Below are positions 35,986-47,427 of a stretch of DNA of 64,000 nt, in pieces. The position numbers were made by a program, and so were the translations under genes. Source of the DNA: Jaltomata sinuosa (lineage: Eukaryota > Streptophyta > Magnoliopsida > Solanales > Solanaceae). Position 1 is the stretch's first letter. Every line of letters begins with the position of its first letter. The notes under the pieces are model-generated. The model was not told where the DNA came from, searched no databases, and saw only the letters and a list, made by a program, of their open reading frames with translations. The stretch is taken from assembly GCA_003996215.1 (NCBI GenBank), contig QJPP01007230.1, positions 310,001 through 374,000 on the forward strand, written 5' to 3'.

Positions 35986-37771
35986 CAGGCACAAGTCCCC
36001 GAATTAATACAAAATATGGATGCCTATATGTAGATGTTATATTCTAAAAGTTCCAAAAAGTCTACTTCAACTGGCGGCAATCTTTAATCATTCTCCTGAA
36101 CGTCACCTACGATAGAAAATAACTATCGCTAAGAATAATGCTTTGTGGTGTATAATGTTTGTGCTTGGCGACATAAATTTCTCCAATTCCCTTATAAATA
36201 GGTAGCTCAATGTAACACATAAATAAAAATCAAGTAAACAAATTTTGCCCAATATGTTTTTCATGCCATCACACCAAGCATAATCTAATATCAAGAAGAA
36301 CAGAAGTCTTGTGTCATGTAGGGTCGAAACCCAATAATCAAGAGAATCAGGAACCATGTTAAAAAAGGTTTTCTAGTTTGTACTTAAATGGATAATTTTT
36401 CATAATTATGATGAACCACAAATCCAAAGTCAAGATGGCCAAAGATCTGAATCAAGAGAAATGCTGATACATCGACATAGTCACTACCATAAGAAGAACA
36501 AATTCCCAACGAGAATGCAGAATGATCGAGAAATCCGTACAAGTGGGCGAATTAACGAATATCTCACAATAATTCAAAATTACAAATATGATCATATAAG
36601 GTCACTAGAAAGAGAACAAAAGTTCCAAGACAATAATCAAAATACTCCAGCAAGTAATGATAGTGCAAGTTCAAGTTTATACACAAACCTTGGATTTTTA
36701 GTACATAAATATTCCTACCACAACTTGACGACTTCAAATCGTTGACCAACAAGTGTGTCAACGTCCTCAAATAAATTCCTTTAGCTTGCACAATAGTATA
36801 AATACCTTAAATACAAAATCAAATATCCATTTAATATTCAGTAATTTCAGTAGGTGAAATGAATAAGATAGACATCAAAATTGAGCCTAGTTTGTGCAAA
36901 TCACATCAAATTCCCATAACAGTAAATCTGGACAGCCTGCTGCCTTGTGTTGTAACTCAGTTTTTAATAGGTAAACCGCAAAACTATAATTTGGCATCTT
37001 CACAAAACTTGTAGGCACATGTCTTATGGTTTCTTAAAGTCAAAAATCATCATAAAATATATATTTTACAAAAAGATATGGTCAAAATACTAACATCAGT
37101 ACATAAAAGTTTTCTAAATCGGAAAAACTAGCAGAATTTTTCCTGTTTTGCATTCCCTTTTTCAACCCCATAACTACAAAAACAGCTTTTGACATAAACT
37201 TAAGGGTTGTAGATATATGTGTTAGATTTCCAAAACATATTTCTTCACTCAAAACTGATCTCTACATAATAAGATATTATAAAAATTACGAACAGCTACA
37301 CAATTCCAATAACAAGTTTTGGTTGCTTACCACAAGAGAGGAGGTTTCCTTGAGTTTCAGCCAAAGGAACAAGGTATGATGGTTTACTAGCTAGGAGAAT
37401 CTGGTGAGAAGAGTGTGTCGAGTTTTATTAAGAGTGAGGAAATGAAATAATGAGCGGAGGTATAATATTTTACACATAAACATGGATACATATCAAGTAA
37501 AAAGGTGGCTGCCCAAAAATTAAAGTTGGCTACGCCAAAGTAACTAAATATCCCTTATTTTTTACTATTGTTTATAGGATAAATATAGTTAAAGTAGTTT
37601 ATATAAATATCCCAAGACCATATCTTAATATACCATCACAATCAAAGTTAAGCGAATTTTCAAACGTCGCTAAATTTGAGTTTAGGAAGCGTAAAGTAGA
37701 GTTTCTTCCTTTTTATCAAGAAATTGTCTAGTGAAGTGTAAATGTTAGCCAAGATATTTTAGGGTGTTATA
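35986..37771 (-). repeat. LTR-like block E, outer part (minus strand)
   Basis: Non-coding and AT-rich. On the minus strand it begins TATAACACCCT at 37771, the same TG-to-TA start seen in A's 3' LTR. A TA-rich zone and a CT-rich stretch near 37460-37370 look like a promoter and leader. It continues across element A into 17458-17948. D's gag abuts on the right (37772). Solo LTR is my best reading. Confidence 0.5.
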
Positions 37772-38568
37772 GATCCACTGTAGATACCATCCTTTGGGGC
37801 CTTCTTTTCAGTAAACTTAGCACAACCATCTCGTTTTACCCCTTTCATATCTGAACCACTGATAGCTGAAGTCTCGCATTCAACCCTTTAACAAATTTGC
37901 AAAACCTCTCCTCCTCTGTATGCAACAACTATAATGAATGCCTAGAGATGAGTGAAATCTTGCCTGATATGTTGCAACAGAAGAACTGCCGTGCTTAATA
38001 CTAGTAAACCCATCCTACCTCATATCTCGTAAAGTACAAGGGACGCACTTCTCTAGAAAGACGGTATAGTGTCCAAGTCAATGGAGGTGATTCAACTGGC
38101 CTACACTCCACATAAGCTCTCCACCATAACTTTACATCCTCCATCAGCTGAGAAGTATCAAACTGTACCCCATACCTCTCTACTACCCCCATTTTATGGA
38201 TCCTCTCGTAACAATCCACATTTAACTCATAAGCATCTTCCACCTCAATACTATAGAAAATTGTAAGCTTTATTTTAGTGAACCTCCAAAATAAATTGTG
38301 CTCCTCTACAGTCATCACCAGCCCATTCACCGATCTCAGAAGTATCCCTACCTTGAAAGCCTCATCCATTCATGGAGCCACAATAAAAACATGTTGAACC
38401 ACCTGATACATACCTGTAGGAACTTCAGGTGCTACCCCAGTCCATGCCAAACTGCCCAGTAGTGTCAAAACCCTTTTATAGTACCTCTGAAGAAGATAGA
38501 GTAGGCGCAACACCTCCATGGGCTGGTGTCGCTGCCTTCTCTCTCTTATTTACTGCACGTATCCTCAT
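37772..38568 (-). pseudogene. Element D: gag N-terminal half (minus strand)
   Basis: The start is the ATG whose complement is at 38566-38568 (MRIRAVNKREK). After a broken stretch a 122-codon frame (38369-38001) gives the capsid core: EDAYELNVDCYERIHKMGVVERYGVQFDTSQL and KLWWRAYVECRPVESPPLTW. ERFCKFVKGLNARLQL is legible near 37910-37860. It ends in DGIYSGS at the block E boundary and resumes near 17457. Together with the fragments further left it is one gag-pol split by several insertions. Confidence 0.87.
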
Positions 38569-38774
38569 AATATATGAGAGAAAAGTGTGAAAGATGTCAG
38601 ATACTAATTTGGATCACCATATACCAATTACAATCATGTAATAAAACAAAAGAAAGAAAGAATGGAGTTTTCATAGTGCCGTGTAGCCTCTCGAAGAAAA
38701 GTATAAATGTCTCTGTACCATTCCAGAAGACTCTACTAGACATGTCCTTGTACAATGAGATCAATGCACTTAAA

Positions 38775-38786
38775 GCTCTAATACAA
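38775..38786 (-). other. Element D: degenerate primer binding site
   Basis: Minus-strand TTGTATTAGAGC, next to the LTR end, corresponds to TGGTATCAGAGC with two changes. The leader between here and gag (38569-38774) is close in sequence to B's leader. Confidence 0.75.
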
Positions 38787-38790
38787 ACTT

Positions 38791-41107
38791 TATCATGACC
38801 TAAATAGTTGTGAGTGGCACCCACACTAACACCCCGATGGGCAAACAAAGTGTTACCATCTAAACTAAGTCCTAACTAGTTCATTTAGAAATAATAAAAC
38901 AATTCAAGGCATAGAAATTTCATCTCAAAACTTGATAAAAATTTGCGAAAGTCTAACTAATACATGCCTAAATTTCGAAAGTCATTGTACAAGTATGCGG
39001 ACTAAATAATATCTATGAATAATCCAAAACTACTAATAAATAGCAATGTCTAAATATAGAAGACATGTGTGAGCTAGGAATGATCTGTGGAAGCCATGAA
39101 CGTGTGTAACTTATCCTCAAATTGATCAACCGATAATGTTAGATATGAGTTCTTGTCGAATCCTCTTGAACACAATCTGAACACAAAAAAAGTGCAGGAG
39201 TAGCATCAGTATAAATACTATATACTGATAGGTATTATAGGCCGAATCAAAATAGTAGCAAATATATGTCAGTAATAAAAAAATATATAGCAAGTAAAAC
39301 AACACATAATCAAATAATTGGTTAATCAAATAGTCACCAAAATCAGGCAGTTACATTAACCAGATAAATTACCAAGTCCAAACATATCAATATCAATGAG
39401 TAAGTCATAAAAATAAACATAAAAGTCATCAAATAACCCTAAAAAATATAATTCAGTCACATCATAATCATTGGTTCATGCTCATATTGATCTCTCAGAC
39501 TTGTAGTCTTTATACCTCATCATTCTCATAATAATTACTCTATCTAGACACAAATGCTAAATGGTCTTATTCTTCCCACATATCATGACTTGGAAGGGAT
39601 AACCTAGGGTCCATGTATTGTACTAATATGGTACCCGTTCCACCATATAAATGCTCGTTCGTAAGTTCATATCAGACTAGAGCTACTCAACAGTAAAATA
39701 GTATGTATTTTCTTTATTACTCTCATCATATCTTAGTATGTTCTCGTATTAATCATCTCTCATAATAATGTTACAAGTACACAATAAATAATAGGTGCAC
39801 TTAATAATCATAAATCATTTAAAGATAGGCTTCAACAATTAAGCTTATTCATGCAAGCAATGTCAAGACAAATAATTAATCCTCAACCAATTATATCCGA
39901 AGACTAATCAACATGTTATCCATCCAAGAAACATATAAGAGACTATGTTATATCTAACTCCATATAAAAAATTGTAACCTACCTCAATCAAAGAATCCAA
40001 ATCAATAAGCTACTTTGCAAGAGCCTTGTCTTTCCTCAATGCCTCAGAACGTTTAAAGTCTAGAATTAGATAATACTGAGAGTAATTAATTATCTACTAT
40101 TTTAATTTCAAGTCATGGAAATTTAATCCACTAACTCTACCCTTATTCGAGGTCTGTAGTATTCTTCAACGGTCAATTACCCGTAAACTAGTCTCACACT
40201 ATTCACATTATCATCATTCATGTAGTTTCTACTCAAATTTCCTTCCCCCTACTCATTTTTATGGAACTCAAGGTTCCTATTCATCACTATTCATGTTTTA
40301 GAACAACAATTTTATGCTATAAAGTGTTTATCTACACCCTATAAGCATTCTTGATGATTATTTCATCCATTTATAGGTCTTCTAACCCTTTTTATTAACC
40401 TAGGGTTGTAACGCATAATCTCCCCATAATAATCTCTTCAGCGATTCTACAATGATAATGGGTTCCTAAGGGAAGATATTGATGAAATAAATTACCTCAA
40501 TCGTAGAAAATAACCCTAGCCTTGGGAAAATCTCCTTTTTAGAGCTCCTAGATGAGGTTTTGGAGTTTCTGAAATAAAACTCAAAAAACTAACTTAAACA
40601 GGCATTCTGCCTCCCCGTCATCTGCTGCAGCGGCCCCTTTCTTGTTGTAGCAAGATTGTTGTGATGAGATTAGGCTCGCTATTCAAACCCTGGAAACATG
40701 GTTGGCTTTGTTATGGCACTATCGCTACAACAGGAATATTTCTGTTGCAGCGGTGTCTGAGCCAGTAGCTTAGAAAATCTGGTTGGAAGACCCATTTTGC
40801 AACCCACCTTTTAAACATAAAACATCACGAAACTGTCCCATTGCGGCAGCCACTAAAATCATATGCTACTAATTTATTTGCAGACCCAAAAATTCCTACG
40901 AAGGTGTAAATCACTAGGTCAGCCCCCTAACGGATCACCATAATTCAAAATACAAACCCGTGAATCATAATTCGCCACAATTAGACACAACACACATTTT
41001 ATCCTTAAACCATCTCACCTTGAGATTTTATTACCTCAACTCAGTAGGGAAACTCTAAAAGGGTACTTAGGCCCTAACAATCCATAATGACTGAGAGGGT
41101 CGTTACA
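38791..41107 (-). repeat. Element D: 5' LTR (2317 bp, minus strand)
   Basis: On the minus strand it begins TGTAACGACCC at 41107 and ends ...GGTCATGATA at 38791, where the normal final CA has decayed. The end region shares GTGGGTGCCACTCAC with B. A word block with CGCTACAACAG/CTGTTGCAGCG lies 250-500 bases from the start. The TSD on the right would be GTTAC (41108-41112); its partner lies left of the window. Confidence 0.85.
40610..40860. repeat. Element D LTR: CGCTGCAACAG hairpin-word block
   Basis: CTGCTGCAGCGG, TTGTTGTAGCAAG, CGCTACAACAG, CTGTTGCAGCGG and TTGCGGCAGCC recur. The arms 40723-40733 and 40742-40752 are complementary at 10 of 11 positions around an 8-base spacer. Confidence 0.7.
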
Positions 41108-41747
41108 GTTACCTTATTTATTTTTTTGCGTCAATATAAAGCTTTACTTTTTTGTTGGGTTTGAGACTATTTTCTATGTATTTTAGTTTAAATAAGATTA
41201 TAATAATTTCGTGTATGAAAATAGATTCTGGAATAAATATTGATATGACGGTACTTATTTAATTGCAAAACTTTCATTTTATCTTCATAGTAGATGGCTT
41301 TTAATTTTCCTTCCATTACAACTTTAAGGTTGTGATCTTCTATTTTACCATAATCTTTTTGTTATTGTTAATTCATTATAAGTAGTTGTGTTTTATTATT
41401 ATGCTAATATAAACTGTATCCTTTTTTCTTAGAGTTTTTTTTGTATCAATACTAATATAATTTAACTTTTGATATCAATGGCAATTTTTTTTTCATTACA
41501 TTTAATTTTGCTCCATAATTATTAGTGTGATTATGAGTTAACATGTTCCTTTTCAAGTACATTTTTTATCTTAAAATTTTTACCTTATTTGATTAAAGTT
41601 TTTGACTCAATTATATAACGTACGCTCAATACTTTATTTTTTAATATATATTTATGATTAATTAACGAAATATATATGTGCAAAGCACGTACCCTTGGCC
41701 AGTTATATTAAAAGTATGAAGGTCCTTAAAAATATTGATTGAACTTT
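41108..41747. other. AT-rich sequence outside recognised elements
   Basis: No ORF of note, no LTR ends and no coding similarity that I can read. It is the only sizeable stretch not assigned to a retrotransposon and may be the older host sequence. Near its right end a GTGC-AAA-GCAC dyad (41678-41688) is followed by CCAGT, faintly like a Helitron 3' end. Confidence 0.5.
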
Positions 41748-42485
41748 TGTCACGACCCATTTTCAGTTTGTGATGGCACCTACTATAATGCACCAGTAGG
41801 TAAGCCAAACCTTTAGCCTGGAATGAAAGGTAACGGGCTAATAGGAGAATAAGATAAAAGTTGAAGAAAAGCATATATATAAATAGAGGGAAGAGAACAA
41901 AATATACAAGGACTGCCCCAAGATATGGTATCAGTCAGTACAAGATCAAGTACAACATACAAGGTTCTAGAAGAGTGTAATTTATAAAAATAGTCTCCAA
42001 AGTGCAAAATAAGACTAGTCCAACACAGAAGGAGAAGGATCAACTTTGGCCGCCAAGAGCTCACCCTGCATCTTTAATCAGCAACTCTGCTGGAGGATGA
42101 CATAACATGGATAATTCATACTAATATCTGTATCAAAAATATATGCAAAAGTATAGCATGAGTACCAAAACCACATGATATCCAGTAGGCATCATAGGTT
42201 GACCGAGCTCAGATAAGATACAAGTATAATAACATGCAAATCTAAGCTAAAAGTAAGGAAAAAAGAGTCAGAAGAGGGATACAAGCCACCACTAGATAAC
42301 AATGGAAAGCATAAGTAAGTAATCTGAAAATCATAAGGAAAATAGGTTAACAAGTCACAGCATAAAATAAACTAACCGATGGGGGGGTAACCTAGAGTTC
42401 TAGTCGGATCAAGGGTAACTAAAATTGGCCAATTATAACTGGAACTAACCTAGCTATCTTGTTAACCATCAGGATAAGGGTGAAG

Positions 42486-42538
<53 letters not shown>
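42486..42538. repeat. (AAT)n microsatellite, about 17 copies
   Basis: A nearly perfect AAT/ATA trinucleotide run in the H LTR. It creates a spurious poly-Leu frame on the minus strand. Confidence 0.97.
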
Positions 42539-42539
<1 letters not shown>

Positions 42540-42989
42540 TGTTGAGACCATGATTGCAATGGAAAAGAGAGTAGCTGGTAAAGTTAAACAATCGAGGCAA
42601 GTATAAGTAATAACTCAAAAAACATAAAGTAAAGATATAACTACAACCTAACCGAACCCCCATTAGCTCCAAAGGTACAATCAACAATAAACAAACCCAA
42701 CTGATTGAACCCCCATCAGCTCGAAAGGTACATACAATAATCAATAAATCCAACCGGACCTCCATAAGCTCAGAAGATACAAACAACATATAATACTAAG
42801 TAACAATCAAACCTGATAGGGAAATGCAAGAAGAACATGCCATGATATGTTGTATGAGATGAGTAAATTACCAATGGTACTGTATACTCCTCTTCCAGTC
42901 GTAGCTTACAAAATAAGGACCCATGAGGGACTCATGAAATCTATATACAAAATCAAATTATATCTCGATAAGAATGTTATAATGAATAT

Positions 42990-43140
42990 CAGAAAAACCA
43001 CCCAGAACACGTGTCTCCTCAGGCATGCACATTTAAATAATCAATAAAACCACCTAAAATATGGGTCTCCTAGGGCATGCAAGTTTAAAATCAATAAAAA
43101 AAACCACCCGAAACACTTTCCCTTGGGCATGCAAGTTTAT
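42990..43140 (-). repeat. ~55-base tandem repeat in the H LTR
   Basis: Three imperfect copies have the form AACCACC...GGGCATGCAAGTTTAA...ATCAAT. The reverse complement of the same unit forms the four-copy array in I (45626-45812). This shows that H and I are related but in opposite orientation. Confidence 0.8.
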
Positions 43141-43837
43141 ATCAAATCAATATTTCATAAAATATACCATGTTTTCCATAAGAAAGCTAAAGTACCAAAA
43201 TATTCTCAGAAATTAATTTCTGAAACCGAAATAGTATTTTCAACCAACCTTTCATATGCCATGAAGAAAACAATCACAATACAAGAACATAGATTAATAA
43301 TCGCATCAAATATCACTATTAATTTGTAATGACCCTCAAGGTTATTTCTCTATTTTCATACATTTTTAGCATTTTGAGATTTCCCACAATGACTACAGAT
43401 CATTTATGACTTGCCGGGATTGACAGTTTGGTTCCCAGGCTGGTCGTTTGTGTTTTAGAAGAGTTTTCTTGTTTTGGAACTCTTAAAGTTGAAATGGTTG
43501 ACATTGGTCAATATTCGGAGAAGATAGGCTCGATGTTAATTCTGTCAGTGTCGTTAGCTCTATAATATTGACTTTGGGCTAGTGAGATATTTGGTCGGGA
43601 TCCCGAGGCTTATGGATTCATTTTGGCTATTAGTTGGTTATTGTCTAAAGTAGAGTTTGTGGGTGTAGGACGCTCTTTTCATCAAAATGACCTCCATTGA
43701 GAATTTCATTGATTTTTTTGAGTTCGAAATGTTATTTCCAGTTAGGTAGCATATTTTTTTTGTGTCCATGGAGTATGAATCTGGAGGACCTGTTTGGAGA
43801 ATTCCATGCTAAGCAAAATTTTCTAGTTGTTGTTGTT

Positions 43838-44055
43838 GGTGTGGCCGCTTCTGCGACCCTTTTTCCACTTTTGTAGACTTTCTCCGCTTTTGTAGATACC
43901 ACTATTTTGTAAAGTTCACTTTTGCAAACCTTACTTTTGCTGAAAATCCTACGCCTTTGCGAAGGTGAGGGTGAATATTGACCTACTCTTTTGCAGAGGG
44001 TCTGTCGCTTTTGCAACATCTGCTTTTGTGGTAAAACATTCGCTTTTGCTGAAGT
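43838..44055 (+). repeat. Element I LTR: CGCTTTTGC word block
   Basis: More than ten variants of C(G/A)CTTTTG(C/T) occur, for example CGCTTCTGC, CACTTTTGT, CGCTTTTGT, CGCCTTTGC and CGCTTTTGC, mostly in direct orientation, ending 12 bases before the TATA-like box. Confidence 0.8.
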
Positions 44056-44060
44056 AGTTG

Positions 44061-44070
44061 TATATATAAA
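44061..44070 (+). promoter_or_regulatory. Element I: TATA-like box
   Basis: TATATATAAA directly downstream of the word block, followed by a CT/A-rich leader-like stretch. Predicted LTR promoter; the start site is not known. Confidence 0.55.
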
Positions 44071-45625
44071 ATTTCCTCATCGTTTTAAACTCATTCTATA
44101 CAAAAAAATCCACCATTTTTAGAGCTTAGAGCTCTAATATTACTCGGGATCATCAAGCAAAGCTTGGGATTGTTGGGTCCCCGTCTGTGATAATTTCCCC
44201 GCCTCATATTCGTAGGTTTCTGGCTCCAATTCTGTGTAATTCCATTAGTAATTCTTGAATCATTCTTGGTCTTTGGGGGCTGATTTGGGCATGTTATGAT
44301 AGACGAATCATGCTCAAATTTTAAGCATGTGATCTTTGTCCCATGATAGACATTATTGTGATTTTTATTTTCTATTTTATTGCGCGGGCTAAATGCGTGA
44401 TTTTTTACCCAATTTTTTGCTCGATTTTTTTATGGTGATATGGATATCATTATTCCCGTGTTAATACATAGATTTCTATGTTGATAGCGTGGTATCAGTT
44501 TGAGGCTTCTCGGAGGAGAAAAGCTCCAGTCTAGTTGGGTGGTGCACGCGTGTTCAACTTCAAGGTAGGTTACGGCTTACCTTCTTTTAGACACAGCTTG
44601 TTTAAGGTACCTGTATGGTAGTTTGCTAATTGTTAAAAGGATATTATGGTTTTGTTATGATGATTAAATAATTATGACTCTTATAGCCGATTTAGGTGCT
44701 TTAGCTTAGAATTGGGGTTGGAATCCTTAGTTTAGGTTATCCTTGTTCCTCTAAGATTTGGCTTAGGTGGAGTAGTATCGTTAGGATTAAATTTCTTGCC
44801 TTAGCTTAGCTAGGTTGATTGCGATGTTGAGATGGTTAGGTTAGAAATCCTTAGTACAGAGTTAGTGAATGACTCTATGGTAGATTAGGCGCTTTCTATT
44901 TGATTTTATTTACCATTTCTTTTCCGTAGTTCTTGTTCTGCATATTGTGTTATTATAGGCCCAAGGTCATAGATGTGGTTTAGCTAGACTTTAGGTCAGT
45001 ACATTTTATCCTTATCGTAACTCGCTCTATTCGTACCTTACCTTAATCTCAAGTTGCCGGTTAATCTAATTGTGTTCGAGCTGTAGACTTAAGGATAGAT
45101 TTGGTGTCCTTGTTATAGGCTGGGTTAGTAGTACATGGTTGAGTAGTCTTTTCTCCCCTAGACCTTGTGATTATCGCCGTGTATTTGCCTTCTTATGAAA
45201 TGAGATTATGGACCCGAGACCCTTGTATATAGATGGGAAAAAACTCCAGGTGAGTATGACTTGCCTTAGCTTAACTTTAGTAAGTTGTGTGCCTTAGACT
45301 AGTTCCACTCAGATGTGTGCTTTAGGTGGGTTTCCCTTGGGAGTTTATAATTAGTTGGATCTTTCTAGGTCATTTCTCTTGGATTGTAACCTTTCGTTAG
45401 CTAGTAGATCTTGGAATTCTTGATGCGGGTTGATTGAACTTGGTAATGATAATTGACGTGATTATTCATCTATGCTATTGTATTGTGGTTGTTTTCTTCA
45501 TGGCATATGAAAAGCTTAGCTTAAAGCACTATTTTCGGTTTTAGAAATAGATTTTTGAGAACATTTTGCTACTTTGGATTTATTATGAAAAACTTGATAT
45601 AATTTGTCAAATATTGACTAGACAT

Positions 45626-45812
45626 AAACTTGCATGCCCGAGGTAAAGTGTTTCAGGTGGTTTTTATTGATTTTTAAACTTGCATCCCCGAGGGAAAGTG
45701 TTCCGGGCAGTTTTTATTGATTTTAAACTAGCATGCCCGAGAGAAAGTGTTTCAGGTGGTTTTTATTAGTTTTAAACTTGCATGCCAGTGCGAAAGTGCT
45801 CCAGTGGTTTTT
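45626..45812 (+). repeat. ~50-base tandem repeat in the I LTR, four copies
   Basis: The unit is AAACTTGCATGCCCGAG.GAAAGTGTTYC.GG.GGTTTTTATTGATTTT; the last copy is shortened. It is the inverted counterpart of 42990-43140. Confidence 0.85.
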
Positions 45813-45991
45813 CTGACATTCATCATGGCATGTTGATGTGCCGACATTCTACGGCACATTTGACTCCTTTTACCTAGAATAGACGTATTTTTTTGAGAAA
45901 CCGTTGTTAGATTTGATGGTGTATGTGTTTAAGGTGCAGGGAAAGTAAGCCAAGACTGAACATATGGATTTTTGCACTGATGAGCTCCACT

Positions 45992-46330
45992 AGAAGGGGT
46001 GACAACTCACCTGACTGATTGTCACATGTGTGATGAGTCATCACTACATTAGCCAAACAAGATAGAAGGTGCTTCAATACTTGTTAAGTATGACGACTCC
46101 CCTGACAAGTCTTCAAGGTGGTGAATGAGTCATCACACTTACCACCACGCTAAGGCTGAAGGAGAAAGTGAACTAGAACTTATGATGACTCACTTGATGA
46201 GTCATCACAAGCCTGATAAATCACAAAAAAAAAATCATGAAGCTAAGGCAGAAGGAGAAGAGTTCACTGGAATTTTTGACAACTCACCTAATGAGTCATC
46301 AAAAGCCTGATGAATCACCACACAAGTCAT
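45992..46330. repeat. Element J LTR: TGACTCA/TGAGTCA dyad block
   Basis: Five exact TGA(G/C)TCA copies occur at 46034-46040, 46126-46132, 46186-46192, 46198-46204 and 46292-46298, plus decayed ones. TGATGACTCA (46183-46192) and TGAGTCATCA (46198-46207) form a perfect 10-base inverted repeat with a 5-base loop. TGAGTCA is the GCN4-type site known to be bound by plant bZIP factors. Confidence 0.85.
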
Positions 46331-46386
46331 CAAGTGAATGGCGGAAAATACGAATTCTATCTTTGGGTTTAAATTTCTTGGAATGC

Positions 46387-46394
46387 TATAAATA
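46387..46394 (+). promoter_or_regulatory. Element J: TATA box
   Basis: TATAAATA, about 90 bases downstream of the last exact TGAGTCA site. A good plant TATA consensus in a U3-like position. Confidence 0.65.
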
Positions 46395-47311
46395 CCAAGT
46401 GTTAGGGATGAAATATATTCATTCATTGTTGGATATTTTCTATCAGTTTATTAACGCTAGTAAAGAGCAAAACATACGTTACTCTTCTTGTGATTTGGTT
46501 TTGGGAATTATTGTTCACGATTTAATTAAGAATTGAAGTAGTTCTCATATATTTTAAGTATCTTCATTATAGTTATGAATCTTATTGCTTCTTTCTTCTC
46601 TAATTTGATGAGTAGCTAAACTCCCACAACTAGGGTGGTGGAATCCATGGCAGAGTAGCAATCTAGGGTTCATATGATATTGGGTTCGTATTGTATGTGA
46701 TGCATTATTAATCTTCTATTTTTACTAATTTCTAATGGTTGCAAATGTTAGAACAAGCCCTAGGTTTGACTTGCTTTAAATAAGAACTTAAAATCGGGTA
46801 AAAAGGATTAACAACAAGGATTCTAACACCCCTCTAATCAGTAACGCTTTAGCAAGGTTAATCAACTTGGAGAATTAATTGAGTTTTGTATTTCATATTT
46901 TCAAGTTTGAACGAATTGAAAACAAAATCATCTTTTTGGTTGAGAAATGATTAGACGTATTATTGAATTCAATTGCTTCGCATTATGCTTATAAAAATGA
47001 ATCTGAATGAACATTGACTTGACGTTGTTACAAAGCAATGGCGAACACATTCCTAGTTCACTTTTCATATTGATTCTTATTCATTGACATTTGTAATTTT
47101 CTATTTGTAATAACCAGGGAACAAACATGTTCGATCATTATAAGATCCCTCCCATTTTCAGAATTCATCGACTAATAGTAATTTGAACTACTAACGACTT
47201 AATTTTCACCATATTTCCCATGGGATTCGACCCCAACCTTTGTTGGGTTCTATATTTGACAACAACCGCTTATATTTCTTAAGGGAGGTGTAATTAGAGA
47301 GTATCAAATTT

Positions 47312-47329
47312 TGGCGTCATTGCTGGGGA
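47312..47329 (+). other. Element J: primer binding site (tRNA-Asp type)
   Basis: TGGCGTCATTGCTGGGGA, five bases after the LTR end, resembles the TGGCGCCGTTGCCGGGGA class used by Athila/Tat elements, with three changes. It clearly differs from the initiator-Met PBS of the other elements. Confidence 0.82.
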
Positions 47330-47427
47330 AGACGGTTGTCTATTAAATCTAGTGTGTTTACTTGACTCTTAGTCATATTTCCTAATTTTACTTTTATTTA
47401 TTGTTTATGTAACTATGGGGTACAACT

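Larger units (their letters stand above)
41748..43324 (-). repeat. Element H: 3' part of an LTR (minus strand)
   Basis: On the minus strand it ends AATGGGTCGTGACA at 41748, typical of these gypsy LTRs. No PBS lies beyond that end, so this is a 3' or solo LTR. Its 2 kb relatives here (C, G, I) share the 'gagctcacc' and GTAGGCATCAT motifs. It is cut at 43324 by the TG of I. The missing 5' part should lie to the right of the window. Confidence 0.7.
43325..45977 (+). repeat. Element I: 5' part of an LTR (plus strand), inserted in H
   Basis: It starts TGTAATGACCC. A block of CGCTTTTGC-like words lies at 43838-44055, directly followed by TATATATAAA (44061-44070) and a leader-like zone. A four-copy ~50-base tandem repeat lies near 45626-45812. 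It is cut at 45977 by element J, so its 3' end and any internal region are beyond the window. The flank TAATT (43320-43324) would be its TSD. Confidence 0.75.
45978..47306 (+). repeat. Element J: 5' LTR (1329 bp)
   Basis: It starts TGATGAGCTC and ends GAGAGTATCA. The first 360 bases hold TGATGACTCA/TGAGTCATCA words, followed by TATAAATA (46387-46394) and a leader-like zone. The left boundary is chosen at the first TG after I-type sequence stops, and it could be a few bases off. Confidence 0.75.

Noticed and set aside
36461..36791. 94- and 75-codon frames in block E
   Set aside because: AT-rich, no domain words, antisense to each other, and inside an LTR-like repeat.
42469..42789. 106-codon minus-strand frame ending in poly-Leu
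   Set aside because: It is the translation of the (AAT)n microsatellite plus LTR sequence, not a gene.
45626..45812. Regularly spaced ~50-base repeats resembling a CRISPR array
   Set aside because: The units are contiguous tandem copies without unique spacers, in a plant LTR with an inverted counterpart in H.
46125..46536. Small frames in the J LTR with repeated 'THLMSHHKPDES' type peptides
   Set aside because: The repeated peptide is only the translation of the TGAGTCATCA word block. The nucleotide dyads explain it better.
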